A stretch of 64,000 nt of DNA from Rhodamnia argentea (Eukaryota; Streptophyta; Magnoliopsida; Myrtales; Myrtaceae): positions 30,807,294 to 30,871,293 of the forward strand of contig NC_063155.1 in NCBI RefSeq assembly GCF_020921035.1, in the 5' to 3' direction. Positions 47,101 to 58,300 of this stretch are shown here, one piece after another; the first letter of the stretch is position 1; each line of letters begins with the position of its first letter. The position numbers were made by a program, and so were the translations under genes. A model generated the notes under the pieces. That model did no database searches. It was not told the origin of the DNA and saw only the letters and a list, made by a program, of their open reading frames with translations.

Positions 47101-47296
47101 TTTTTTTTTTTTTGGTCTAGTTATCTTATTCTACTATACAAGCCACACTATGTGCGTTATGTATGATGTACAGGTTGCAAAACCCTATTCCCTCCTCACA
47201 TGTCTCCACCCCACTGTCCTTGAAGATAAGGATTCGAACCTCCCATCTCCCTGTTCTCAAATAAAAGGAGTGGCCTTGAGGGCAATCGCAAATGAT
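47101..47296 (-). mobile_element. tRNA-derived SINE-like element
   Basis: Read on the minus strand, the element starts near 47296 and contains GGTTCGAATCC at about 47230-47240. That is a perfect RNA polymerase III B box. It ends ACTAGACC plus a poly(A) run (47101-47114). Flanks GTACTTGTACTG and GTACCTTGTTCTG on the minus strand resemble a decayed target duplication. Length is about 195 bp. An A box is not obvious. A tRNA gene is excluded because no cloverleaf partner stems exist. Confidence 0.5.
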
Positions 47297-49962
47297 TCAG
47301 TACAAGTACATAGAAAGGAAAGAAACGTGCCCTTGTATCTTGGGAACGGAGCAATGTTAGATACTTGGCCAAAAGAAAGTCCAAAGAGAAAAAGGGTGAG
47401 CGCAGGGACAATTATAACACTCTATCGTGTAAAATTTCCCTGTGTTTCCCAAAGAACATGATTGATTGATCTTTTCCGGGTATCCGAAGAAGATGACCAA
47501 TGAGGTTAACTGGTACTGGTACCACTCATCTTTAGGTATCACGTGTTTGGACCTTAAGTAGCATCGATACCAACATACGACACGACACGTCATTTCTAAA
47601 AAAGAAATAGAGTATTCCAACATATTAGTTTTTTTTTTCTTTGGTTGTATGGGAATATTAACTTTTTGGGGTGGCTGGATATATGACTTAAGAATATATA
47701 TTTTGATAAATCTACGTTTTAACCCTTAATTTATTTAAAATGTTCAAAATTGACTCCATGCTTGTCGAAATGGCATGTCGAGATGTTGGATTCGCGTGTC
47801 GCCGAAGTGTCTGAAGCGTTGAGCACGTGTTGATCGCATATCGAAAAGTGTCTTAGAGTATCGAAATATCGGACATGATACGATATGAAGGCTTCCGGAA
47901 AGTACCGGTGATTCCTATTTGGACTATCCTGCGTCACTCAATTTCCTCAGCACAGTCTAGTACCTGTGCCACGGAGAACTGCTTCTGTGGTTCCTCGTAC
48001 AGAAGTTCTACTTTTACTGCTGATGCCCTGCAACTCTCTGTAGCGTTTAATTAAAGGAGTAGCGCAAACCTAAGTTCTTATTTCAGCCCATAAATTATGG
48101 ACCTTCGGTTAGAAAATGCCATCGGAGGCCTGACAAGAGACAAATGGTAGTCCATCGAGAGGTGCCGAGCAGGAATCCAAAAGCTATTGAGCCAGCAAAT
48201 GGGCCTGCGCACAAAGAAAGTGCATTGTTTTATGTCTAACGTGCGTTGTGTCTGATCTGATCCATAAAAGAGTTTGCAATATCGATTAGTTCTTCAGCAT
48301 GTTAGCATGTGCCTTGCAGTCGGTCGATATTTGATCTGCATGTGGATGTCACTCCGCAGCAGAAGAACGTTTCTGGATCTCGAACCAGACCGTATCATGC
48401 GACATACAGCGCAAAATGGCAAGGTTACTGTCTTCTGCCTAGATAGGTTTAGTTGACACGAATAGTTGAAGGGATATCTCCAAAGAGAAAATGGAGTACT
48501 CGTCCTTCTTTTTTGTCTTAGCCAATGCTGAAATTACTTCGAAGATTAACCTATTAATGAGATCTCAATTCCAGCGACAGTTTCATTAGATATCTATTAT
48601 TTCTTTCTGCCATATCCTTAATGACAAGATCTATTTTGCATCATAAGTAGTTAATGGGGGGTTGCTATTATCCTTTTTGTAGTGACAATAGTTAAGGACC
48701 GCTTGTATTTGTACATACCATGAAGCAACGAAAACCACGTTGGTAATTTGTTTGGAACAAAGCGAAAAGGAAAAGGAAATAGAAATACACATTTTGCAAA
48801 GCTTGTTCTACATCCTCTAAGCACAATACTATCGAAGAAAAATTGTCTGACACAGTCATTTTTCACAAATATGACCAAATTTTATGGTCCAGGACCACCA
48901 AATGATGGACAAACCTGTCAGCCGACAATGCCTCGATCATTTCTATAGCTAGCTTGAATGCTATGACACCATCATAAATCTTCTTTAAAGAAATCCTGCG
49001 ACTGTGTTTGCTCAAGTTTAACTCTGGACAGGTTGGCGAATTGAATCGTCGGCCACTTCTCAGCAAGTTTCTGCGACTCATTAACGGTAGTTATGGTGTG
49101 CGTGAGCGCGCGCACGTGTTCGTTGTTTCGTGCAAAGACTCTTGAATCAACCGGTTAAACCAATGCATCTAACCTTCCACACAAGCCTGGGTAGAACCGA
49201 ACAGTTAGCTATCCTTTCTTCTTCTTCTGCTCTTTCAAGTTTCTGAGTGCACCTGGTATATCCTTTATCCACCTCATCACGACATGGATGGATCAACAAT
49301 AAAATTGCAGGAGCTCAACCGGGTTGCGAAGTATATTCCGCAGATTCTTGGATATAGGAATGCCTCTTTTCTCGCTGCTCGATACATGACATATCTGTCG
49401 TTTTAGCTTTCCAGTCAACCAATGTGAAGTTTACATGCAGAAGGCAGTATGTGAAGTACATGCAGTAGAGCTAAATCTATACGTACATCTAAATCAAAGA
49501 CTGAAGTGGTTTTGGGTAATTAAATTGGTTATTTGTACACACGTTCGAAAGGACAATGATACATCATGCTTGATATGTATGCACCTGTAAGACTAAAAAA
49601 GCTACGATGGTCATAAATTGTCGTGCATTGGCTTGATTTAGAAACGCGGTGTACGCATTAAGCTAGTGAAGATGATCCATAAGCGAACCGAGGAGAACAT
49701 CGATCCACGTGGGGACTCGTTTTTGATAATAAGCAACCATTTTATGTTGTATTGCACTAACTAAAGGAATGAGTTGAGTTTGGTCCTCGGCTCACTCCTT
49801 GACGATAATATCTCCCGTGCCGAGTATGCAGAAGCTTAATTCAAGATCTTGAAAATCTTCAACTATGTCACGCCACGATCCACAAACGCTTATAACCATG
49901 AAAAAACAAAGTTGATCTGCTGTATTCGCATCTCATGGGATTCCAAGAAGAACTCCTCATAG
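47297..49962. other. Intergenic DNA, no gene supported
   Basis: Frames of 60-75 codons at 48274-48456 (+) and 48863-49081 (-) have no recognisable domain. CGTGAGCGCGCGCACGTG at about 49100 is a short GC-rich patch with an ABRE-like core. The region just below 49963 should be the 3' UTR of the CDK-inhibitor gene. Confidence 0.4.
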
Positions 49963-50436
49963 TTAGCGCGTTGGTGCCGTGTCCCCTTCCTTGGGTCTCC
50001 GGTTCATCTCCCCGCCGAAATTCGTCAACAGAGGTGGTGCAAAGAAAGACCGAGTCTCGCTCGACAGATCAATCAAGAGCAGCCGGCACTTGAACGGCGC
50101 TTTGGGTGGTGTCTTCGAGTTCAGAGTCGCTTCCGATCTGCGCTTCCTCGGCGCCGGCGGGCACTCAGCGAGCGCTGGTATCTTGCTACCCGCGGACGTC
50201 GGAGTCTTGAAACCTCCCTCGTCGTCTTCTCCGTCGCCGTCGACCTTGAATTCTTCGCCCACGTTAGACGGCAGTTTGATCACCAACGAGGGCACGTCGA
50301 TCACGGCGGGACCACACCCATCAGGTTTCGTCGCCTCCTCCTGGGAAGGCGCGATTTCCGAGAAGTCAGAGGGCCTCACGGCGTTCGGATCGCCCTCGGG
50401 AAGGCCAGACGGCACTTCGGAAGTAGAAGTGGACAT
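49963..50436 (-). CDS. SIAMESE-related (SMR) cyclin-dependent kinase inhibitor
   Basis: A single exon of 157 aa. The ATG at 50436 is the first in frame; the frame extends upstream only through a TTG. The signature motifs are EEFKVDGDGEDDEGGFKTPT (residues 61-80), then KIP, then CPPAPRKRR at 92-100. The TP-x-KIP plus CPPAPRKRR arrangement is the SMR family motif. A C-terminal LLIDLSSETRSFF (119-132) resembles the block after it in several SMRs. SMRs are nuclear plant-specific inhibitors that bind CDKA/CDKB-cyclin D complexes and promote endoreduplication and stress-induced cell-cycle arrest. No intron, as usual. Which SMR it is cannot be told. Confidence 0.85.
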   Translation of the reverse strand: MSTSTSEVPSGLPEGDPNAVRPSDFSEIAPSQEEATKPDGCGPAVIDVPSLVIKLPSNVGEEFKVDGDGEDDEGGFKTPTSAGSKIPALAECPPAPRKRRSEATLNSKTPPKAPFKCRLLLIDLSSETRSFFAPPLLTNFGGEMNRRPKEGDTAPTR

Positions 50437-50888
50437 GCCCAAGAAGCGTAAGCGAACAGGAAGACGCGGTTGACAGAGAAATGGCAATGGGGTCTCGCGG
50501 GAGGTGGTGGGGAAGAATCATCACATCACCCACATTCTTCGTTCTTTGGACTTGACCTACTTATGAAGCTGCTTGATGATCGAGAGGGGGATGGGTCATG
50601 GATACGGGTCCACCATGAGAGAAGGATCCGATGCCAGATAAATCAATCAGGGAGTTTCCTAACCTTCGGAAGTATGGCCATCGCTAGATACGGTGGCGTA
50701 TTGAAATAGCTATGGAAAGGGAAACCTTATTTTAGGAGACGATAGCTAAAAGAGTTCTACAAAGTCTTTTTATTTGGCGGCAAAAACAGAGAAATTCTAC
50801 GTGGGATCTTTTGTAGATTGACGTGAAAGAACTAAAAATTACACCGCGGCCTAGTGGGAAATTAGTTGTGAACTGACACTTATGTTGG
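50437..50888. promoter_or_regulatory. Upstream region of the SMR gene
   Basis: Upstream of a minus-strand intronless gene. No core motif was singled out and no other gene is present. Confidence 0.35.
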
Positions 50889-51682
50889 GAAAATAACCAA
50901 ACAAAAATCCTAATCATATTTGCAATTGTGTTAATTTAATTCTGAAACCGTTTTTTTTTTGGGCCAATTGAGCCCTAAACCTTTTGTATTCAGACTAATT
51001 CAATTCTTCCGGCCAACTTTAGCCGGTTGGTGTTGACGTGGTGTTACCGGAGTTGATGTGGTAATTTTAATAATATTTTAGTATTTTTTCGAATATTTTT
51101 ATTCCTTTTCTTTTTCTTTCTTTCTTTTATTTCTTCTTCCTCTGCATTCGTCGGCCTCGTCAATGGCTGGGGATCGGCCGCAAGCGAGGCTCGTCGCATA
51201 GGGACGAGTCTCGCTATGCCTGCTGTCTAGTCGGGGTCGACCTCACCATCTTTGTCCTTTGGCAAGATGATACAAGTAAAGACGGCACTTTTACAAACAC
51301 TTGAGGTGCATCGAGGATGGCCGAGCAAAAACTTGCCAAATCAAAGCTGCAGAAATCAAAGGCTTCGGATCTAGCGAGGGCGAACCTCACTTGAGGTCGG
51401 TGAGGTCGATCCTCGCTAGCCTCGAGCGACCTTGCCCTTGTGAGGTGAGCCTCGCTCGAGTCCAACGGCTGTAGAGGAAGAACGGAGAAAAAAATAAATA
51501 AGTAGTTCAAAAAATATTAGAATAATATTGAAAATTGTCACATACGTGCCGGCGGGTCAAAGTTTGTTGGAATGAATGAATTGGTACAAATGCAAAAATT
51601 TTAGGACTCAATTGGCCAAAAAAATAGTTTAAGACTGAATTGGCACAATTGTAATAGATTTATAACTTATTTGATAATTTTC
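50889..51682. mobile_element. Long-TIR MITE with GC-rich core
   Basis: The left arm (GAAAATAACC, CATATTTGCAATTGTGTTAA, GGGCCAATTGAGCCCTAAAC) is the inverse of the right arm (GGACTCAATTGGCCAAAAAA, GGCACAATTGTAATAGATTT, GATAATTTTC), over about 120 bp. The GC-rich core at 51140-51440 has repeated GCGAGGC/GCCTCGC phrases. CTTATGTT occurs just outside both ends but offset by a few bases. No transposase is present. Confidence 0.6.
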
Positions 51683-52924
51683 TTGCTTATGTTTTGATAT
51701 GTGATAGTTGATATGTTCTTCACATGTTAGTCCTCAAACCCTAGTAGGGTGTGCATGTAGAGATCGTTTAATTTAAGATACCACTTTTCTCTTGGTTATT
51801 ATCTTTTGATCGCTTAATCAAGTTGCTCCAGATTCTTTCAGTCATTATGTTCCTCAAGCCAAGTATATGCCACTGGAGACATTTTTCTCAAGCGAGACTT
51901 ACTGATAACAATATTCCGGCAACTCCTATTGAGACTAATGCTAAATAGGATGACGAGGATGAGACTCCAAAATTGAGACATAATTCGAACATACATAAAT
52001 CTGGATGACATGATAATAGATGTGAAGTATTTCGTTGTATCTCGACAATTTCAATTGTAATGCTCTAATGTTATAGATTAGATGTGATGATCGAGGCTCG
52101 AAACGCATGTCCTAGCGAAATAAGACCCACCCACATCCACATGTCCCCTGTTTAAAGTGAATGAATGCCCCATGGGGGACCCAATTGGGATTGCTTGGAT
52201 TTCACACCTTCACAGACATTATGAAGATCTCTTTACGATGGTGGACCACGAACTTGCTGCCTCGTGTTTCAGTATACTTCTCGTCTTAGTATCTTCTCAT
52301 GAATCACTTCCTCTCTTTCCACGATCTTCTGGTATTTTGCGATCTGCTTTGTACATCTCGTGAAGGATTCCCTGATCTTAATCCCAAGAAAAAAAGGTGG
52401 GAAAACGATACAGCCCATGCGAAAATTTTCGATTTAGATGTTCGCCGTTCCGAGTTCGTCGGCCTAAGATGGAGAAGATTCTGATGTATGAATTTTGAGG
52501 TAAAGATGAAGAAGAGAGGTGGAGATTGGAATGAAATGATGAGGTGCCCCCACCTTTTTTGCACTCGTTGATAATGAGACGCATTGGTGGTTATAAAAAG
52601 GCAAAAAGAGTGGAGGACACAAACACTCACGCACGCAAACTTCGATTGCAAATTTGTCTGTGCTGCCTCTTCATGCTCGATGAAAGAAGTTAATAATTCT
52701 GGTCCCCTTGAATTGGTGGCAAATCATGTTCATGCCCAATGATTACCGCTAGCCATCATCTCGACCTCGCCGTATGGTTTACTTCATCTCCTTCCCGCTT
52801 CTCCCTCTCCCACTCGAACAAAGCCTATGTAGATCTACCCGACTCCTGTACTGCACATGACCTGCTCGACAAAAAGAACCACCGCGTTTGCCCAATGAGA
52901 CATGCTGAATCCCACTACGTAAAT
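51683..52924. other. Intergenic DNA, no gene recognised
   Basis: Short frames only (for example 52299-52484 on plus), with overlapping frames on the other strand and no domain. Confidence 0.4.
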
Positions 52925-52971
52925 TCCAAAAGGGTCTTCGACCACCACCAAAAAAAAAATCCAAAAGGGTC
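52925..52971 (+). mobile_element. Minimal poly(A) retroposition footprint with 12-bp target duplication
   Basis: TCCAAAAGGGTC occurs at 52925-52936 and 52960-52971. Between them lie 23 bp: TTCGACCACCACC followed by poly(A). It is in plus orientation, opposite to the other footprints, which argues against a local compositional artefact. Confidence 0.7.
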
Positions 52972-54112
52972 CGACCGAGACATGGTTTTCTTTCTGGGTC
53001 TTGGAAGATGGGGAAGACCCACGTCCGGTCGAGGCCCGGTTGTTTGGTGGGCCGGACGGGCAAATGAGCAGTGGGCCCCCATGCTCAAAGGTAGTGCGCC
53101 CGTGCATCGCGTCTCTCGGTCGTGGTAGTCGGGAGCCGGCATTGACTTCTTTGGTCAACTTTCAAAACCGTTGATTGCTTTCAATATTGCAATTTGAAGG
53201 TTTTACGAGTTTATTACTTCCCACGGCATTACTATCCAACGCCCAAAGCCACTTGTTAAATAACCTATATGGAAGTCTTAGAGTTGACTGCATAATTCTT
53301 TTCTCGCATAATGAAAAATCAATATCTCAAAAGCCGCGACTTTGATATGCTTATTCGGATCACTACTTGATGAGAGCCCTTTACTTTTTCAATCATTAGA
53401 GGATTTATTTCGTACCTTTCCATCTCATTAGCCGCGTAGGGTTGGTTTTGACCGTCGACATAACGAATGACGCGGCACAACATGTCTCTAAATTCAACTC
53501 CGCATCGTTGGATTTTCTTCACCAATAGGGAGTACCGAGCAGTTGCTTTTCTCGTATTAGGTAATACGGTGGATATTTTAAACCGGTTTAGGACGAGAGG
53601 CACGGTCGGAGGATGAATGCCGCCTCGGAAAAGCCATCTCAACTGCTCCTGCCTTTCCCTGCTTTTTCTTTCATAATCTTGGATTATTAAGTAATAAATC
53701 GGACCTTTTTCACCGTTTCTGCTTTTGACTTTAACTCAGCAGCCATTTTGTTATTATTCTTTTATCTTAAGGGCTAAATCACTGTGGCGCTGGGTACACG
53801 TAACCGTGATGTCAGGCTGGCGTGTATGCATATCGGAGAGCGCACGTCATCTTTGAACCGCAGTCAAAGCAGGTGTTCTAACCACGTATTTGACGGAGAA
53901 CGTGGAACATGAAAAAAATCGTAAGAAACATTGACCATCTTATAATTGCGTTTTTATTATTATTTTTTTTTGTTGTGGTCAAACTCAAATACCGTGCTTA
54001 TTTGTTTTCTCGGTCGCGCTGTTTTTCTTATCAATTATGGTAAACATGGATCGAAACTAAGTCTATATGTCGGATTGCTTTCCCATTATTTAATCGCGAA
54101 ATATGCTATTTC
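52972..54112. other. Intergenic DNA, nothing recognised
   Basis: Moderately GC-rich to 53150, then AT-rich. Open frames of up to about 107 codons on the minus strand at 52835-53158 and 53319-53642 show no domain. Confidence 0.35.
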
Positions 54113-54644
54113 AAGTAGGGTGATAGAAAGCGCACGCTTGACATTATTCACTGTGAACTCGCCCTCTCATTCCCCTAAACCCTAGTTGCCAGGAACATTT
54201 CCGGAGGGCTCTCCCTTCCTCTCACTATTTCAAAGGAGATTAGAGTAGCTTCGTGATGGTTTCGATCGAGTCAAATCTATGCTCATTCAACCTTTTTTAC
54301 TCGCTCGGTGATGGTGTTGAGGATGCCAAACCTAGACGTGCACTGTTGAAAGGCAAAGCCGTAACAACATATGGAGTTCTTGGTTTATGTGTTCATTGCT
54401 GAAGGCGGATTCGTTGATTGATCGATGATTATGGTGTGAAGAAGTCATAGATGTGATATTTAAGCGTGTTCCCCATAACTTTATTCCGATGATTTCTATT
54501 GTTATCTAGAGTTTGTTTTGTTTGAAAATTATCCATATGTATTTTGATTTGCGGTTGAACTGCGATATTTCTCGCTTGTATCTCGAGGAAGTGAATGAAA
54601 TGAAATGTTCCTTTTGACAAGAAAAAAAGTAGGGTGATTAGAAA
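54113..54644 (+). mobile_element. Retroposed sequence, 497 bp, with about 17-bp target duplication
   Basis: AAGTAGGGTGATAGAAA (54113-54129) and AAGTAGGGTGATTAGAAA (54627-54644) flank 497 bp. The insert ends GACAAG plus poly(A). It starts in a leader-like sequence with CCCTAAACCCTAG and holds no long frame. The repeat differs by one inserted T, so the event is fairly recent. The source could be a non-coding transcript, a SINE or a 5'-truncated LINE; none was identified. Confidence 0.7.
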
Positions 54645-54654
54645 AAAAAAGGGG

Positions 54655-54965
54655 GGGGGGGAATAAATACGCAAAAAGCCCTAAAACTTGTTACGAAAGT
54701 GCAATTGAGTCGTTTTAAAAAGTACAATCAACTCTTAAAACTTGTTCTTGAAATGCAATCGAGTTTTAAAACTCTCACAATGTGTAATTAAGTTCCGAAA
54801 ATTATAACAAAAGTGCAATTGAATCTTAAAACTTATAAAGAGTATAATCAAAAGGATGGCTTAATGTCACAAATTTGATAAGTTTTGGGATTCAATTGCT
54901 CTTTTTGAAAGTTTTAGAATTCGATCGCGCTTTCTCGTAATCAATCAAATAGAATCGGATATCGA
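54655..54965. repeat. AT-rich inverted-repeat element, family A second copy
   Basis: It shares phrases with 25858-26145: ACTTGTTACGAAAGTGCAAT, AAAACTTGTTCTTGAAATGC, and the inverse TTCAATTGCTCTTTTTGAAA. It is preceded by a G10 run at about 54650-54660. Confidence 0.5.
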
Positions 54966-55392
54966 ATTACTTTATGATCATTTCATCACAAAATCCGTTA
55001 TTTCATGTCTAATAAAAGAAAATAAAAAGCGTTCCTCAAAATAAAATCTAATCAAATTGTCAGTCCAGTGGAAAGAATTCGGGGAAAGCGAGACGGGATC
55101 GATTCAGAAGTCATGTCCGAGTTGAGTGAGATTCTCCGTGGGCATATTCCCTTCCCGCTGCTTTTCCTCCCTTCCGATCCCCAGAAAAAGGGGGGAAATG
55201 CTCTGCTCTCTCGCTCTCTCTCCTCGTCGCGGTCTCCATCAGGTCTCCCCGAAAGTCAGGCGCTCCTTCTCGAGCCTCCTTTTCCCGAGAAGATCCGCAC
55301 TCATTTCTCCATCAACTCCGCACCGAATCTCACTCCGCGAGCCCCTCGCGTGACCCGGCCGGAGGCCGCACTCGACCACGGATTCTGCGGCG
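54966..55392 (+). promoter_or_regulatory. Promoter and GC-rich leader of the U-box kinase gene
   Basis: It becomes GC-rich from about 55130. An ATG at 55113 opens a 125-codon frame that overruns the main start and ends at 55487. Whether it is transcribed is unknown. Confidence 0.4.
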
Positions 55393-58300
55393 ATGGAGCT
55401 CCTGAGACCTTGCCACCCCCACCACGGCCTCGCCGGAGACCCCCTCAGCCGGTTCCCGTCGCCGGAGAGCTTCGGGCTCGGGTTTGACCTGTCAACGAGC
55501 TCCGCTCACTCGTCGGAGATGGCCGCCGGAGGCGAGAAGGTGTACGTGGCGGTCGGCAAGTCGGTGGAGAAGGCGATCGGCTTGATACAGTGGAGTGTGG
55601 AGCGATTCTCCGGTGTGGAGATTTGTGTTGTCCATGTTCATCAGCCTTCGCCGGTGATTCCGACTCTATGTAAGTTATAACCCCAGCGCGCGCGCGCGAA
55701 TTCCCGTGGTTCCCTAGTAGCTTCGGCTTTCTTCTAGTTTGTGCTGCGTGTTTGATCGCTTACAGGTCCCCAGTGTCGTGTTGTAAGGAGATACTCGACA
55801 CGTATGTGTTTCCTCCAGCGAGAGCCATGGTGATTTTGCTTAATTTCTCTCTAGGAGTTCAGATTCCTCCGATCATGTTTCTGAACTTGTTAATGGACTG
55901 GCACTTGTCATAATTATCTATTAGGACTTCAAGTAGCATTTGATTAGGACGATATACAAATTTATTCTGTGTTGCTGTCGAGGAGAAATCTGAGATCCGA
56001 TTTTATCCTGCTTTTCCTCATTTTCCTGGAGCTAACTCATTCACAATGTAATCCTTGGGATCGTGTGCAGTAGGAAAATTGCCTGCCAGTCAAGCTAGCA
56101 TCGAGGTCGTTTCAGCTTATAGAAGGGAGGAGAAAGAGCAGACAAGGAAACTCTTGCGACATTACTTGACCTTCTGCTGTACTTCTAAGGTATGGGTATG
56201 CCCATCGCTGTTGTGCTGTGCAACTACCAAATCTTCATCTTGATTGTGTTAAGCCCTTATCATACAGAATGATGACTGTCCCTGAATATATGCAAATTCG
56301 GAAATGATTTGTTCCCTTGTCTAGTTACTGGATTGCAGAGCTTTCAACCATGTACGGTCTTTTCTTCTTTGAATTGCAAAATGTGTTGCAACTACATTCT
56401 TCCATTGGTGGGTGCCAACACGTAATCCTAATGACCAATTTGTTGACTACCCTTTATTTTTTTGACTTAAGTGATTGACCATCCATTTAAGTTTAACAAG
56501 AAAGGTAACTGGCCATGCCTCCTGACCAGAACCAGACCCCTGGCAGGAACCCACAGTGTTTGTTGCCACGCCTTCAAGATTGTTGTCTGTCATAGTTGTG
56601 ATCTTGCAAGCTTTCTTTTGGAGATCAGTCTTATTGATAAATCTAAGTCCTAGCAGCGGCGAATGATTTTTCTGGCCACAATCAAAGTTCACGTATATTC
56701 TTTTAATTGGGTTGCCTGATTTCAGTATGCGAGGGTATTTCCTTTATTGCCGATTACCCTGGAGTAATCTTTTGGACTTGTAGATTTGGAGAAGCTAGAA
56801 AGTTAAATGACATCTTTATGCTTATCAATGGTGCTTTAATTCCTTGATGGGATATTTCAGCTTCAGCCATTTACGATACTTTTTCCTTATGCAAATCTAG
56901 CAAAATATCCTGTCTGAACACGAGGTACCTGAGAGCCTTACAAAAAATGGAACTTTACAATTTAATTGAGATTTGATTTCTCCACTCCGAAAAGACTGGC
57001 GTGAGCTTCTTTTAGCACCCTATAGTGCATGGGGCCATTAGAAATTCATTTGACAGGAGCCAAAGAGATGGCAGTGCTATCAAAGGTTAGGTTATATGTT
57101 GGTGCAGTAGATCGATCCCCTCTTCACCTTATTGGAGGAAAAAGGTCAATCTGCTTGCAGGCTATTCATGATTTGTTGTTTGTGAGGTGAGCTAATTGAA
57201 CTTTGTGGTCAGAAATATAGAAATTTTTTTTGCAATATGAAAATTTAAAACCCAAGTTCTTGAATTAGGTTGAGTTTTCAACTTGAATGGCTGGCCCTCT
57301 TCCACACACTTGAAAAGGTAGAAAAGCAGAAATGAAAGAGAAATCCTCTGTTCCTCATCTTGAAAGGTTTCGAGTTATTTAAAATGAAGTTGTGGCCTCC
57401 ATTTTGTTGCCTAAGAAAGGAAGGATCTGTTTCTGTAGTGCGCTTTCTGCGCACTATCTGAAAAAATCTGAAAGCAGAGACCTAGGATGTGGTAAATCGT
57501 CCTGCCCTTTCACCTCCTATGAAATGCTATATAGGCATACACATGTTTCGGGTGATTGTTGAAGTAGGTGTTAATTATCTATATAAATGACAAGAAGTTC
57601 TTGAGCTTTCTATTTTCTTTTTACTAAACTAATGTAAGTCATCATGTCCCTTTTAGGTGAAAGCCAGTGTTCTCAGCACTGAAGCAGAGCAGGTCCAAAA
57701 GGGCATTGTTGAGATGGTTGTCAAATATGGCATTAGGAGGCTTGTTATGGGGGCTGTACCAGAAAAGTAAGTGGTCCATTGATCACATTATTGTCCATGA
57801 AAGCAAATTGAGTTTTTACTTGTTTCAGTGATATATCTGAAGAGTTTATGTTGTTTTTCCTGTTTTATCGTTCTCAAATCTTTTGCTAGACGACCATAAT
57901 TAGTTTCCTATATATACCAAAGCAATGCAAAGTTTTTCAGAAGAGTGGTGCTTGCATGTTTTGCACATTGTTGCTTGAATTGGTTGGTTGTTCCTCTAGA
58001 CAAGGATCATCAATAGTGAGAAACATGATCAGATGCATTTTTTTAGAACCATATTTTTCTGGTTAACTCTCAAAAGATGGTGTTGACCCTCATTGACATG
58101 CATTGTATGATGTGCTTTGTGTTGTGAGTAGAGAACATGACTACTTGATGTGTCCTTATTTTGATAGAGAAAACTGTGCTGATTGTTTATCCTAATCTCC
58201 TACATCGTACATTGTTTTGATGCAGTTGTATGAAGGTTAAAAAGAGCTCCAGTAAAGCGAATTATGCTGCAAAACATGCACCTGCTTTCTGTGAGATATC

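Noticed and set aside
47225-47245. GGATTCGAACC as a tRNA T-loop (minus strand)
   Set aside because: No acceptor, D or anticodon stems can be drawn around it. A poly(A) tail and flanks fit a SINE better.
48863-49081. 72-codon minus-strand frame as a gene exon
   Set aside because: No recognisable family, no ATG in good context, and no partner exons.
49979-50473. 164-codon open frame on the plus strand opposite the SMR gene
   Set aside because: The minus strand carries the conserved CDK-inhibitor motifs. The plus frame is a GC-driven shadow with no domain.
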